NCBI RefSeq assembly: GCF_011045025.1
Contig: NZ_JAAKZX010000012.1
Coordinates: 1-64,000, forward strand
DNA: 64,000 bases
Source of the DNA: Streptomyces ureilyticus
GTDB lineage: Bacteria > Actinomycetota > Actinomycetes > Streptomycetales > Streptomycetaceae
Direction: 5' to 3'
Both the position numbers and the translations under genes were made by a program. The notes below the pieces were generated by a model that saw only the letters and a program-made list of their open reading frames with translations, made no database searches and was not told the origin of the DNA. Position 1 is the stretch's first letter. The number at the start of each line of letters is the position of its first letter. Positions 1-8,407 of the stretch are shown here, one piece after another.

Positions 1-1631
1 TCCCAGTTGAGGAGGTTGACGCGGGTGGCCTTGTCGGTGGGGGTGGCGGGGGTCTCGGAGGTCTGGCGGTCGCGCAGGGCGTGGAAGTTCTCCACCGCGA
101 TCGGGGCGGCGCCGCCGGAGGCCTCACCGAAGGGGCCGGAGCCGCCCATGCCGGGGCCGCCCTCGTAGTCCAGGCTGCACTCGGTGGCCAACTCCTCCAG
201 CTTGTGGGCCTGTTCGGCGTGGGCGGGCGGGATGACATAGCGCTCGTCGTACTTGGCCAGGGCCAGCAGCCGGTACATGTCGTAGATCTGCTCGCCGCTC
301 ATGCCGACCGACTTGGGGATGGTGTCGTTCGGTTCGCGGCCGAGGTTGATGTCGCGCATGTACGCGCGCATGGCGGCCAGGCGGTGCAGGACCGCGTCCA
401 CCGGGGCGGGGTCCCCGGCGGTGAAGAGCTGGGCGAGGTAGTCGACGGGGATGCGCAGGGAGTCGACGGCGGCGAAGAGGTTGTGGTGGTTCTCGGCGTC
501 CTGGCCGGTGTCGCGTACGGCGTCGACCACCGGGGACAGCGGCGGGATGTACCAGACCATGGGCATCGTCCGGTACTCCGGATGCAGCGGCAGGGCCACC
601 TTGTAGGTGTTGATCAGGGAGTGGATCGGGGAACGCTGGGCGGCCTCGATCCAGTCCCGGGGGATGCCCGCCTTCTCGGCTGCGGCGATGACGTCCGGGT
701 CGCCCGGGTCGAGGAAGACCTTCCGCTGCGCCTCGTACAGGCCCGTCTCGTCCGGTGTGGAGGCGGCTTCCAGGACGCGGTCGGCGTCGTAGAGGACGAG
801 GCCGATGTAACGCAGCCGGCCCACGCAGGTCTCGGAGCAGACGGTGGGCAGGCCGACCTCGACGCGGGGGAAGCAGAAGGTGCACTTCTCGGCCTTGCCG
901 GTGCGGTGGTTGAAGTAGATCTTCTTGTACGGGCATCCGGTCACGCACATCCGCCAGCCGCGGCAGCGGTCCTGGTCGACCAGGACGATGCCGTCCTCCT
1001 CCCGCTTGTAGATCGCGCCGGACGGGCAGGAGGCGGCACAGGACGGGTTGAGGCAGTGCTCGCAGATCCGCGGCAGATAGAACATGAAGGTCTGCTCGAA
1101 CTCGAACTTGATCTTCTCGGAGACCTCGTTCAGCAGCACGTCCCGCTCGCTGGTCGCGGCCGATCCGCCAAGGTCGTCGTCCCAGTTCGCCGACCAGGAG
1201 ATCTTCATGTCCTTGCCGGAGATCAGGGACTTGGGGCGGGCGACGGGGGTGTGCTCCTGCAGCGGGGCGTTGGTCAGGGTCTCGTAGTCGTACGTCCAGG
1301 GCTCGTAGTAGTCGTCGAGGGACGGCAGGACGGGGTTGGAGAAGATCTGGATCAGCTTCTTGAACCGGCCGCCCGCCTTCAGTGCCAGCTTCCCGCGTTT
1401 GTTGAGTTCCCAGCCGCCCTTCCAGGTGTCCTGGTCCTCGTAGCGGCGCGGGTAGCCCTGGCCGGGGCGGGTCTCGACGTTGTTGAACCACACGTACTCG
1501 ACGCCGGTGCGGTTGGTCCACGCCTGTTTGCAGGTGACCGAGCAGGTGTGGCAGCCGATGCACTTGTCGAGGTTCATCACCATCGCCATCTGAGCCATAC
1601 AGCGTCCGATAGTGACTCCGTCACGGGGCAT
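1..1631 (-). CDS. narH: Respiratory nitrate reductase beta subunit NarH (copy 1, 3' end beyond window)
   Basis: This is the electron-transfer subunit of membrane-bound nitrate reductase, passing electrons from NarI to NarG through four Fe-S clusters on the cytoplasmic side. The reading frame runs leftward and is still open at base 1, so the last residues are missing. Cysteine groups are visible in order: CIGCHTC near the N-terminus, CEHCLNPSCAASCPSG, CRGWRMCVTGCPYKK (the Trp in place of Cys is typical of the 3Fe-4S cluster) and CTFCFPR with VCSETC. The ATG at 1631 lies just after the narG stop; an in-frame ATG at 1598 starts the conserved MAQMAMVMNLDKC and is the alternative. It is closely similar to the second copy at 18223-19758. 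narJ and narI should follow outside the window. Confidence 0.95.
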   Translation of the reverse strand, partial: MPRDGVTIGRCMAQMAMVMNLDKCIGCHTCSVTCKQAWTNRTGVEYVWFNNVETRPGQGYPRRYEDQDTWKGGWELNKRGKLALKAGGRFKKLIQIFSNPVLPSLDDYYEPWTYDYETLTNAPLQEHTPVARPKSLISGKDMKISWSANWDDDLGGSAATSERDVLLNEVSEKIKFEFEQTFMFYLPRICEHCLNPSCAASCPSGAIYKREEDGIVLVDQDRCRGWRMCVTGCPYKKIYFNHRTGKAEKCTFCFPRVEVGLPTVCSETCVGRLRYIGLVLYDADRVLEAASTPDETGLYEAQRKVFLDPGDPDVIAAAEKAGIPRDWIEAAQRSPIHSLINTYKVALPLHPEYRTMPMVWYIPPLSPVVDAVRDTGQDAENHHNLFAAVDSLRIPVDYLAQLFTAGDPAPVDAVLHRLAAMRAYMRDINLGREPNDTIPKSVGMSGEQIYDMYRLLALAKYDERYVIPPAHAEQAHKLEELATECSLDYEGGPGMGGSGPFGEASGGAAPIAVENFHALRDRQTSETPATPTDKATRVNLLNW

Positions 1632-1632
1632 A

Positions 1633-4600
1633 TCAGTACTCCACGTCCTGGTTCGCCCGGCGGCGGATGACGGTGACCTCGTCGCGCTGGTTGCCGGTCG
1701 GGCCCAAGTAATTGAAGGCGTACGACAGTTGGGCGTAGCCGCCGATCAGATGGCTGGGCTTGATCAGCAGGCGGGTCAGGGAGTTGTGGATGCCGCCGCG
1801 CCTGCCCGAGGTCTCGGTGCGGGGCACGTCGATGAGCCGATCCTGGGCGTGGTGCATGTAGACGGTGCCCTCGGGCATGCGGTGCGAGACGACCGCGCGG
1901 GCGGCGACCACGCCGTTGCGGTTGACCGCCTCCACCCAGTCGTTGTCCTTCACGCCGACCTTGGCCGCGTCCTGCGTACTCATCCAGATCGTCGGGCCGC
2001 CCCGGGACAGCGACAGCATGAACAGGTTGTCCTGGTATTCGGAGTGGATCGACCACTTGTTGTGCGGGGTCAAGTAGCGGACCGTCACGCCCAGTTCACC
2101 AACGTTCCCGAGACGCGGCTCGTCGAACAGCGCGTCCATGTTCAACGGGGGCCGATAGACCGGAAGTTGCTCACCCAGCGCGGTCATCCAGTCGTGGTCG
2201 AGGTAGAAGTGCTGGCGGCCGGTGAGGGTGTGCCAGGGCTTGAGGCGCTCGACGTTGACGGTGAACGGGGAGTAGCGGCGCCCGCCGGTCTCCGAGCCGG
2301 ACCACTCCGGTGAGGTGATGACCGGCACCGGGGCGGCCTGGGTGTCGGCGAAGGTGATCTGCTTGCCCTCGTGCTCGGCCGCCAGGTCCGCCAGCTGCGT
2401 GCCGGTGCGCGCTTCCAGGGTGTGGAAACCCTGGGTCGCGAGGTGGCCGTTGGTGGTGCCGGACAGGGCGAGGATCGCCTCGCAGGCGTTCACGTCCCGG
2501 GCGATCGAGGGCCGCCCGTCGGCCACTCCCCCGCGCACGGTGCCGTTCTTGTGGCGCAGATACTCCAGTTCACGCTCGACCTTGAAGGTGATGCCCTTGG
2601 TGGTGGCGCCCAGCTTGTCCAGCAGCGGGCCGAGCGCGGCCATCTTGTCGGCCACCGCCCCGTAGTCGCGTTCGACGGCGATGAGCTTGGGCATGGTGCG
2701 GCCGGGCACCGGTTCGCACTCCCCCGCCTTCCAGTCCCGTACCTCTCCCCGCGGGTTGGCCATTTCGTCGGGGGTGTCGTGCAGCAGCGGCGCGGCGATC
2801 ACGTCCGTACGGGTGCCGAGGTGGCCAGCGGCCTGGCGGCTGAACTCCTTGGCCAGGGTGTGGAAGGCGTCCCAGTCGGTGCGGGTCTGCCAGGGCGGGG
2901 GGATGGCCGGGTTGAAGGCGTGCACGAAGGGGTGCATGTCCGTGCTGGACAGGTCGTGCTTCTCGTACCAGGTGGCGGCGGGGAAGACGACGTCGGAGAA
3001 GACCGTGGTGCTGGTCATCCGGAAGTCCAGGGTGAGCAGCAGGTCGAGCTTGCCGGCCGGGGCCTCCTCCCGCCACTCCACGTCACGGGGGCGGGCGTCG
3101 GGCGGTGCCTCGGTGGCGCGCACCGAGTGGTCGGTGCCGAGCAGGTGCTTGAGGAAGTACTCGTTGCCCTTGGCCGAGGAGCCCAGCAGGTTGGCCCGCC
3201 AGATGGTCAGTACGCGCGGGAAGTTCTCCGGCGCGTCGGGGTTCTCGCCCGCGAACTTCAGCCGCCCGGCCTTGAGTTCGTCCACGATGTGCTCGGCGAC
3301 CGGTCGGCCCGCGGTCTTCGCCTCGTCGGCCAGGTCGAGCGGGTTGCGGTCGAAGGTCGGGTACGACGGCATCCAACCCATGCGCGCGGACTGCGCGATG
3401 ACGTCCGCCGTGGACTTGCCCGCGAAGGGGCCCCCTGCACCGGCCGCCGAGAGGGTGTCGGCGGAGAACGGGTCGTAGCGGAACTGGTCGCTGTGCAGGT
3501 ACCAGTACGCGGTCTGGATCATCAGCCGGGCAGGCCGGTTCCAGTCCGCGGCGGTCGCGATGGCCGAGTAGCCGGTGATCGGGCGGACCTTCTCCTGGCC
3601 GACGTAGTGCGCCCAGCCGCCGCCGTTGACGCCCTGGCAGCCGGTCAGCGTCGTCAGCGTCAGAAACGCGCGGTAGATGGTGTCGGAGTGGAACCAGTGG
3701 TTGGTGCCCGCCCCCATGATGATCATCGAACGGCCGCCGGACTCCTCGGCGTTGGCCGCGAACTCCCGCGCGATCCGGGCCGCCCGGCCCGCGTCCACGC
3801 CGGTGATCGCGGCCTGCCAGGCCGGGGTGTGCGGCTCGGAGGCGTCCTCGTACGAGGACGGCCAACTGCCCGGCAGACCCGGCCGGTTCACCCCGTACTG
3901 GGCGAGCAACAGGTCGTACACCGTGGTCACCAGCCGCCCGGCCACCCGGCGTACGGGAACCCCGCGCCGCAACTTTCCCGCGCTGCCGTCCGGCGCGTCG
4001 AAGCGGGGCAGGTCGACGGCGACCGGCGCCTCACCGCCGCCTTCGGCGGACAGCAAGGGCCGGGTGTCACCGAGGTCCAGGTTCCACTTGCCGGCGCCGG
4101 CCTCGCCGTAGCGGTCGCCGAGGGTTCCGTTCGGCACCACCGGCTGTCCGGTGGCGGCGTCCAGCAGGACGGTGCGGAACTCGGCGTGCTCGGCCGCCGC
4201 CTGCTCACCGCCCAGGTCGGTGGCGGTCAGGAACTTGCCGGCTGTGTACGTTCCCATCTCGCCCTCCTCCAGGGCCACCAGGAACGGCAGGTCCGTGTAC
4301 TTCTTCACGTAGTCGGTGAAGTACGGCGTGGCCCGGTCGACGAAGAACTCCTTGAGGATCACATGCCCCATGGCCATGGCGAGGGCCCCGTCGGTGCCCG
4401 GCTGGGCGGGCAGCCATTCGTCGGCGAACTTCACGTTGTCCGCGTAGTCGGGCGACACCGCGACGACCTTCTGGCCGCGGTAGCGGGCCTCGGCCATCCA
4501 GTGCGCGTCCGGCGTACGCGTCACCGGCAGATTGGAGCCCCACATGATCAGGTAGCCGGCGTCCCACCAGTCCCCCGACTCCGGCACGTCGGTCTGGTCG

Positions 4601-5352
4601 CCGAACACCTGCGGCGAGGCCACCGGCAGGTCGGCGTACCAGTCGTAGAAGGAGAGCATCGCGCCGCCGAGCAGCGAGTAGAAGCGGGCGCCGGCCGCGT
4701 GCGAGACCATCGACATCGCCGGGATCGGCGAGAACCCGGCCAGCCGGTCAGGGCCGTACTCCTTGATGGTGTGTACGTGCGCGGCGGCCACCATCTCCAC
4801 CGCCTCGTCCCAACTCGCCCGCACCAGGCCGCCCTTGCCGCGCACCGCCTTGTAGCGGCGGGCGCGCTCCGGGTCGGAGACGATGTCCGCCCAGGCCGCC
4901 ACCGGATCGCCGCCCAGCCGGGCCTTGGCCTCGCGGTACATATGCAGCAGCACGCCCCGCACGTACGGGTAGCGGACCCGGGTGGGTGAGTAGGTGTACC
5001 AGGAGAAGGCGGCGCCGCGCGGGCAGCCGCGCGGCTCGTACTCGGGGCGGTCCGGGCCGACCGACGGGTAGTCGGTCTGCTGCGCCTCCCAGGTGATGAT
5101 GCCGTCCTTGACGTACACCTTCCACGAACAGGAGCCGGTGCAGTTCACGCCGTGCGTGGAGCGCACCACCTTGTCGTGCGACCAGCGGTCCCGGTAGAAC
5201 TCGTCCGCCTGCCGGCCACCGCTTCTATGCAGGGTGCGCAGGTCCTCGGAGACCTCCGCCTTGGTGAAGAACCGGCGGCTGCGCACCAGCGCCTCCGCCA
5301 GATCGCTGTCCATGCCCGCCCGCGTCTGTTTCCGGCTGGTCTCCGCGCTCAC
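1633..5352 (-). CDS. narG: Respiratory nitrate reductase alpha subunit NarG (copy 1)
   Basis: This is the catalytic subunit reducing nitrate to nitrite at a molybdenum bis-MGD centre. The N-terminal FS0 iron-sulfur ligands are visible in HGVNCTGSCSW (about residues 67-77) followed by the Cys of RGCPRG, and the Mo-site region reads WYADLPVASPQ. The C-terminus ends QDVEY and the stop is one base from the narH start. Two starts are possible: GTG at 5352, preceded by GGAG at 7 bases (1239 aa), or ATG at 5313 with a weak ribosome site (1226 aa). No Tat signal is expected for a cytoplasm-facing NarG. Unlike the second copy, I find no clean GGCC-type palindrome in its upstream region (5353-5540). 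Confidence 0.94.
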   Translation of the reverse strand: MSAETSRKQTRAGMDSDLAEALVRSRRFFTKAEVSEDLRTLHRSGGRQADEFYRDRWSHDKVVRSTHGVNCTGSCSWKVYVKDGIITWEAQQTDYPSVGPDRPEYEPRGCPRGAAFSWYTYSPTRVRYPYVRGVLLHMYREAKARLGGDPVAAWADIVSDPERARRYKAVRGKGGLVRASWDEAVEMVAAAHVHTIKEYGPDRLAGFSPIPAMSMVSHAAGARFYSLLGGAMLSFYDWYADLPVASPQVFGDQTDVPESGDWWDAGYLIMWGSNLPVTRTPDAHWMAEARYRGQKVVAVSPDYADNVKFADEWLPAQPGTDGALAMAMGHVILKEFFVDRATPYFTDYVKKYTDLPFLVALEEGEMGTYTAGKFLTATDLGGEQAAAEHAEFRTVLLDAATGQPVVPNGTLGDRYGEAGAGKWNLDLGDTRPLLSAEGGGEAPVAVDLPRFDAPDGSAGKLRRGVPVRRVAGRLVTTVYDLLLAQYGVNRPGLPGSWPSSYEDASEPHTPAWQAAITGVDAGRAARIAREFAANAEESGGRSMIIMGAGTNHWFHSDTIYRAFLTLTTLTGCQGVNGGGWAHYVGQEKVRPITGYSAIATAADWNRPARLMIQTAYWYLHSDQFRYDPFSADTLSAAGAGGPFAGKSTADVIAQSARMGWMPSYPTFDRNPLDLADEAKTAGRPVAEHIVDELKAGRLKFAGENPDAPENFPRVLTIWRANLLGSSAKGNEYFLKHLLGTDHSVRATEAPPDARPRDVEWREEAPAGKLDLLLTLDFRMTSTTVFSDVVFPAATWYEKHDLSSTDMHPFVHAFNPAIPPPWQTRTDWDAFHTLAKEFSRQAAGHLGTRTDVIAAPLLHDTPDEMANPRGEVRDWKAGECEPVPGRTMPKLIAVERDYGAVADKMAALGPLLDKLGATTKGITFKVERELEYLRHKNGTVRGGVADGRPSIARDVNACEAILALSGTTNGHLATQGFHTLEARTGTQLADLAAEHEGKQITFADTQAAPVPVITSPEWSGSETGGRRYSPFTVNVERLKPWHTLTGRQHFYLDHDWMTALGEQLPVYRPPLNMDALFDEPRLGNVGELGVTVRYLTPHNKWSIHSEYQDNLFMLSLSRGGPTIWMSTQDAAKVGVKDNDWVEAVNRNGVVAARAVVSHRMPEGTVYMHHAQDRLIDVPRTETSGRRGGIHNSLTRLLIKPSHLIGGYAQLSYAFNYLGPTGNQRDEVTVIRRRANQDVEY

Positions 5353-5540
5353 CGTGCCACTCCGCCCCGGGCGCACCGGGCACCCGTTCGAATTGTGATC
5401 GGTTCCGGCCGCACCCGACTCTACGACCGCCGTCCCCAGGCGGGTCAACAGCCACACCATGAATAACTCGGGGCTCGGTAAAGATCGCATGCGTGCGAGG
5501 CCGGTTACCCCGATTCGACGTGGCCATGCCCGCGTCTGCA

Positions 5541-5583
5541 AAGCCGGGTACCCCCGCTCGGGGTGAGCGGGGGTACCCGGCTT
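5541..5583 (-). terminator. 19-bp perfect hairpin, factor-independent terminator
   Basis: A perfect inverted repeat with 19-base arms (5541-5559 and 5565-5583) and a 5-base loop GGGGT lies 38 bases beyond the stop of the hemerythrin gene. It would end the narK-hemerythrin transcript before the narG promoter. There is no long U tract, which is common for actinobacterial terminators. Confidence 0.75.
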
Positions 5584-5621
5584 GCGAAAGTACTGTTCTG
5601 CTGGCGCGAGCGGCTGGACCT

Positions 5622-6095
5622 TCAGGCGGCCGGCCGGAACAGGGTGCTGCCCGCCTTCGCGCGTGTGGCCTCGACCACTTCCCACTCCTCGGTGCTGAGG
5701 TTCGCGAGTGCGGCCGGGAAGACGCCGTCCTGCTCCTTGAGGATGTGGTCGCGCAGCATGGCCATCGCCTCCATCAGCCGCTCCGGCCAGGCCGGGTCCG
5801 CAGGCATGCCGTCGGCGGCCTCGGCCAGCACCGCCTCGATGCGGCGGTGCTCGGCCTCCAGGGCGGCGATCTGGTCGGGGAAGTCCCCGGCCAGGGCCGG
5901 GAACAGACCGTGCTCCTCAACTACGGTGTGCGGACCGAGCACCCGCGCGATCTCCCGGGCGACCTCCGCCATCCGGACCGTCCCGCCCTCCCGGCGGGCG
6001 GGCCGGAGGTGGCTGATGAGGCGCACCACCTCGTCGTGTTCCTGGGTCAGTTCGTCGATGGTTTCCAGGGACTGGCAGCCGCAGTACTCGCACAC
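5622..6095 (-). CDS. Hemerythrin-like (HHE) domain protein
   Basis: A predicted 157-residue di-iron four-helix protein. The iron-ligand pattern typical of HHE proteins is visible: HDEVVRL near residue 20, PHTVVEEHGLFP, EAEHRRIE, and HILKEQDGVFPA. The N-terminus carries a CEYCGC motif seen in many actinobacterial members. The GTG at 6095 is chosen because AAGGAG lies 7 bases upstream. It is 46 bases downstream of narK on the same strand and ends at a strong hairpin, so the two are probably one transcript. Family members bind oxygen or NO or repair Fe-S centres; a role in handling nitric oxide beside nitrate reductase is inference. Confidence 0.88.
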   Translation of the reverse strand: MCEYCGCQSLETIDELTQEHDEVVRLISHLRPARREGGTVRMAEVAREIARVLGPHTVVEEHGLFPALAGDFPDQIAALEAEHRRIEAVLAEAADGMPADPAWPERLMEAMAMLRDHILKEQDGVFPAALANLSTEEWEVVEATRAKAGSTLFRPAA

Positions 6096-6141
6096 CGGTC
6101 TTCTCCTTGATCCTCGACCTGTCGTTGTCGTCCGCTCGCCG

Positions 6142-7425
6142 TCAGGCAGTGGTGCCCGCGGTGCGGTGCCCGCGCGGGCGCCCGGCCCGCTGCTTCCGCT
6201 TGCCGCCCTCGGCAGCGGCGCGCACCCCGGTGACGGTGTACGCCAACGCCGCGGCGGCCACGATGGCGAGCAGCGCCAGGCCGATCGCGTACGACTCATA
6301 CGCCCCGTACAGCGAGCCCATCACCAGCGGCGGCAGGAAGCCGCCCAGTCCGCCCGCGGCGCCGACCACGCCGGTGACCGAGCCGACCTGGCTGGCCGGG
6401 GTCAGCAGGGCCACCAGGGCGAAGGTCGCTCCACTGCCCGCGCCGAGCGCGGCGGCCATGGCCAGGAAGGCGAGGGTGCCCACCGGGGCCAGCGCCGGAC
6501 TGAACGACTGCACAACCGCCCCGGCCACGACCACCGCCAGCGAGCCGGCCAGCACCCGGGCCGGGCCCATGCGGTCCGACAGCCAGCCGCCCACCGGACG
6601 CATCGCCACCGCGAGGAGCACGAACCCGGCCATGCGGTTCGCGGCGTCGGCCTGGGTCAGGCCGTAGCCGGTCTTGAGGTAGGTGGGCAGGTAGACGGAG
6701 AAGGCCACGTAGCCGCCGAACGCCACCGCGTACAGCGCGGACGCCTGCCAGGTGATGGGCAGCTTGGCGGTGGCGGCCAGGCGGCGGGCCAGCGGCTCGG
6801 TCGGTACCGTACGGCCGGGGGCGTCACGCAGCAGCAGCGCGGCGGCCACCGCGTACACGGCCAGGACCGCGGCGGTGATCAGGAAGGGGGTGGACATGCT
6901 GCCCGCGTCGACCAGCTTCACCGTGGTCAGGGCGCTGACGGCGGTGCCGCCCATGCCGGCGCCGAAGACGCCGATGGCCAGCCCGCGCCGCTCGGGCGGG
7001 AACCAGGCGCTGACCAGCGGCACGCCGACGGCGAACGCGGTGCCGCCGATGCCGAGGAAGAACCCGCCGACCAGCAGGGCGGCCAGCGAGGAGTGCCCGG
7101 CCAGGCCGAGGTAGAGCACCGGCACGATGGTGGCCGCCGACACGATCGGGAACATCACCCGTCCGCCGAACCGGTCGGTCAGCGCGCCCACCGGGATACG
7201 GCCCAGCGAGCCGACCACGACCGGCACCGCCACCAGCAGCGACTGCTCGAACGACGACAGGTCGAGGCCGTCCTTGAACCGCGGGCCGAGCGGGCTGAGC
7301 AGCGCCCACGCCCAGAAGTTCACGGCGAAACCGACCGTGGCCAGGGCCAGCATCAGCCACGCCCGGCGCGACACCGGCGCGCCCGACGGTGAGCTGCCGC
7401 TCTTCGACTTCGACGGCTGGACCAT
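6142..7425 (-). CDS. narK: NarK-type nitrate/nitrite transporter (MFS)
   Basis: A 427-residue 12-helix major-facilitator protein. The N-terminus MVQPSKSKSGSS is followed by a first membrane helix with WAWALLSPLGPRF, typical of the nitrate/nitrite porter family. It would import nitrate or exchange it for nitrite. ATG 7425 is chosen, with a purine-rich AGGAAAGGG stretch upstream. It is transcribed away from the PPOX gene at 7749; the shared intergenic region holds a perfect island palindrome (7699-7714). It stands between the two nar loci and could serve both. Confidence 0.93.
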   Translation of the reverse strand: MVQPSKSKSGSSPSGAPVSRRAWLMLALATVGFAVNFWAWALLSPLGPRFKDGLDLSSFEQSLLVAVPVVVGSLGRIPVGALTDRFGGRVMFPIVSAATIVPVLYLGLAGHSSLAALLVGGFFLGIGGTAFAVGVPLVSAWFPPERRGLAIGVFGAGMGGTAVSALTTVKLVDAGSMSTPFLITAAVLAVYAVAAALLLRDAPGRTVPTEPLARRLAATAKLPITWQASALYAVAFGGYVAFSVYLPTYLKTGYGLTQADAANRMAGFVLLAVAMRPVGGWLSDRMGPARVLAGSLAVVVAGAVVQSFSPALAPVGTLAFLAMAAALGAGSGATFALVALLTPASQVGSVTGVVGAAGGLGGFLPPLVMGSLYGAYESYAIGLALLAIVAAAALAYTVTGVRAAAEGGKRKQRAGRPRGHRTAGTTA

Positions 7426-7698
7426 GTTGTCCGTCCCTTTCCTCGTGATGGTGGTACGGCGCCACCGGGATCGCAGGCGTTCCACAGGCCCCTTGCCTGC
7501 GGGACGGCGTCCCGTCACCACTGTCCGCTCAGGGGCCGCCCGGAGGCATGGGCCATGAGTCCCTGCCGACGGGCAGACGGTCCCGTGGTGCGGGCCCGAC
7601 GGTCCCTCCGTACGGCCCCAGGCACCGCGTTGCCCTCGCGGCTCACGCGAAACCACGGCTGCGATCGGCCGTACGCCCGCCCCAAGTGGCCCGGGGGC

Positions 7699-7714
7699 AG
7701 GGCCGACCGGCCCT
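7699..7714. promoter_or_regulatory. OsdR/DevR-like box, AGGGCCGACCGGCCCT
   Basis: Arms AGGGCC and GGCCCT with a 4-base spacer. It lies between narK and PPOX copy 1; its centre is about 42 bases before the PPOX start. The same sequence recurs exactly at 23749, 27074 and 34265. A weaker variant (GGGCCCGACGGTCCC) sits at 7592-7606, nearer narK. Confidence 0.75.
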
Positions 7715-7748
7715 ACCCCCTCGCTGCGGCGGTGCGGACGATGGAGGG

Positions 7749-8171
7749 ATGTTCCAGAACGACGCCATTCGCGCACTCGACCGGCAGGAGAGCCTGCGCC
7801 TGCTCGCCAAGGTCCCGGTCGGCCGCGTGGTCTACACCCGGCAGGCACTGCCCGCGGTCCTGCCCATCAACTTCTCCCTGGACACCGACGCCTCCGTGCT
7901 GCTGCGCACCTCACCGGACTCGCACCTCGTCCGCGCCATCGACGGCGTCGTAGTCGCCTTCGAGGCAGACGAGTTCGACGCGGCGACCCGGTCCGGCTGG
8001 AGCGTGGTCGTCACCGGCCGGGCGACCGTGGTGACCGATCCGGCCGAGCACGAACGGCTGTCGCAGGCCGGCCCCACATCCTGGATGCCCCTGCGGGATG
8101 CGGTGTTCGTACGGATCGAGTCCGAGATGGTCACCGGACGGGAACTCAGGGGGACGAGCGGCACGCAGTGA
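7749..8171 (+). CDS. Pyridoxamine 5'-phosphate oxidase-like flavin-binding protein (PPOX 1)
   Basis: A 140-residue split-barrel protein. The stretch LLAKVPVGRVVYTRQALP is the characteristic N-terminal part of small PPOX-like proteins that bind FMN or F420. It has two paralogues in the island, a full one at 33598-34038 and a truncated one at 23800. Start ATG 7749 matches both paralogues, although GGAGGG directly abuts it, an unusually short ribosome-site spacing. The palindrome 42 bases upstream suggests control by the OsdR-like regulator. Substrate unknown. Confidence 0.85.
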   Translation: MFQNDAIRALDRQESLRLLAKVPVGRVVYTRQALPAVLPINFSLDTDASVLLRTSPDSHLVRAIDGVVVAFEADEFDAATRSGWSVVVTGRATVVTDPAEHERLSQAGPTSWMPLRDAVFVRIESEMVTGRELRGTSGTQ

Positions 8172-8407
8172 GGCGCAGTCCGCAGCTGGCCTCCGGCCCT
8201 CTGGTGCCTGCTGTACGGGATCTGCGGACGCACGGTGGCGCGAAGCAACTCTCAGGACGGGTTAACGGGACCAGCCAAAGACAGCCCGGGCATCCCAGTC
8301 GTGCTGCCCGGGACTCTTCGTGGGGCCGTGGCGGTGGCTGTACCGCCCGGTTTCCGGGCTCGACTGCTGGATGTCGAAAGGCAGTGGCGCAGGCGTGGCC
8401 ACTGCTA

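Noticed and set aside
2371..4989. Long plus-strand frame opposite narG copy 1
   Set aside because: Shadow of narG; composition is Gly/Arg/Val-rich and no domain is recognisable.
5541..5583. The 19-bp hairpin as a regulator-binding site for narG
   Set aside because: Its length, perfect pairing and position just after a stop fit a terminator, and its sequence is unrelated to the island box.
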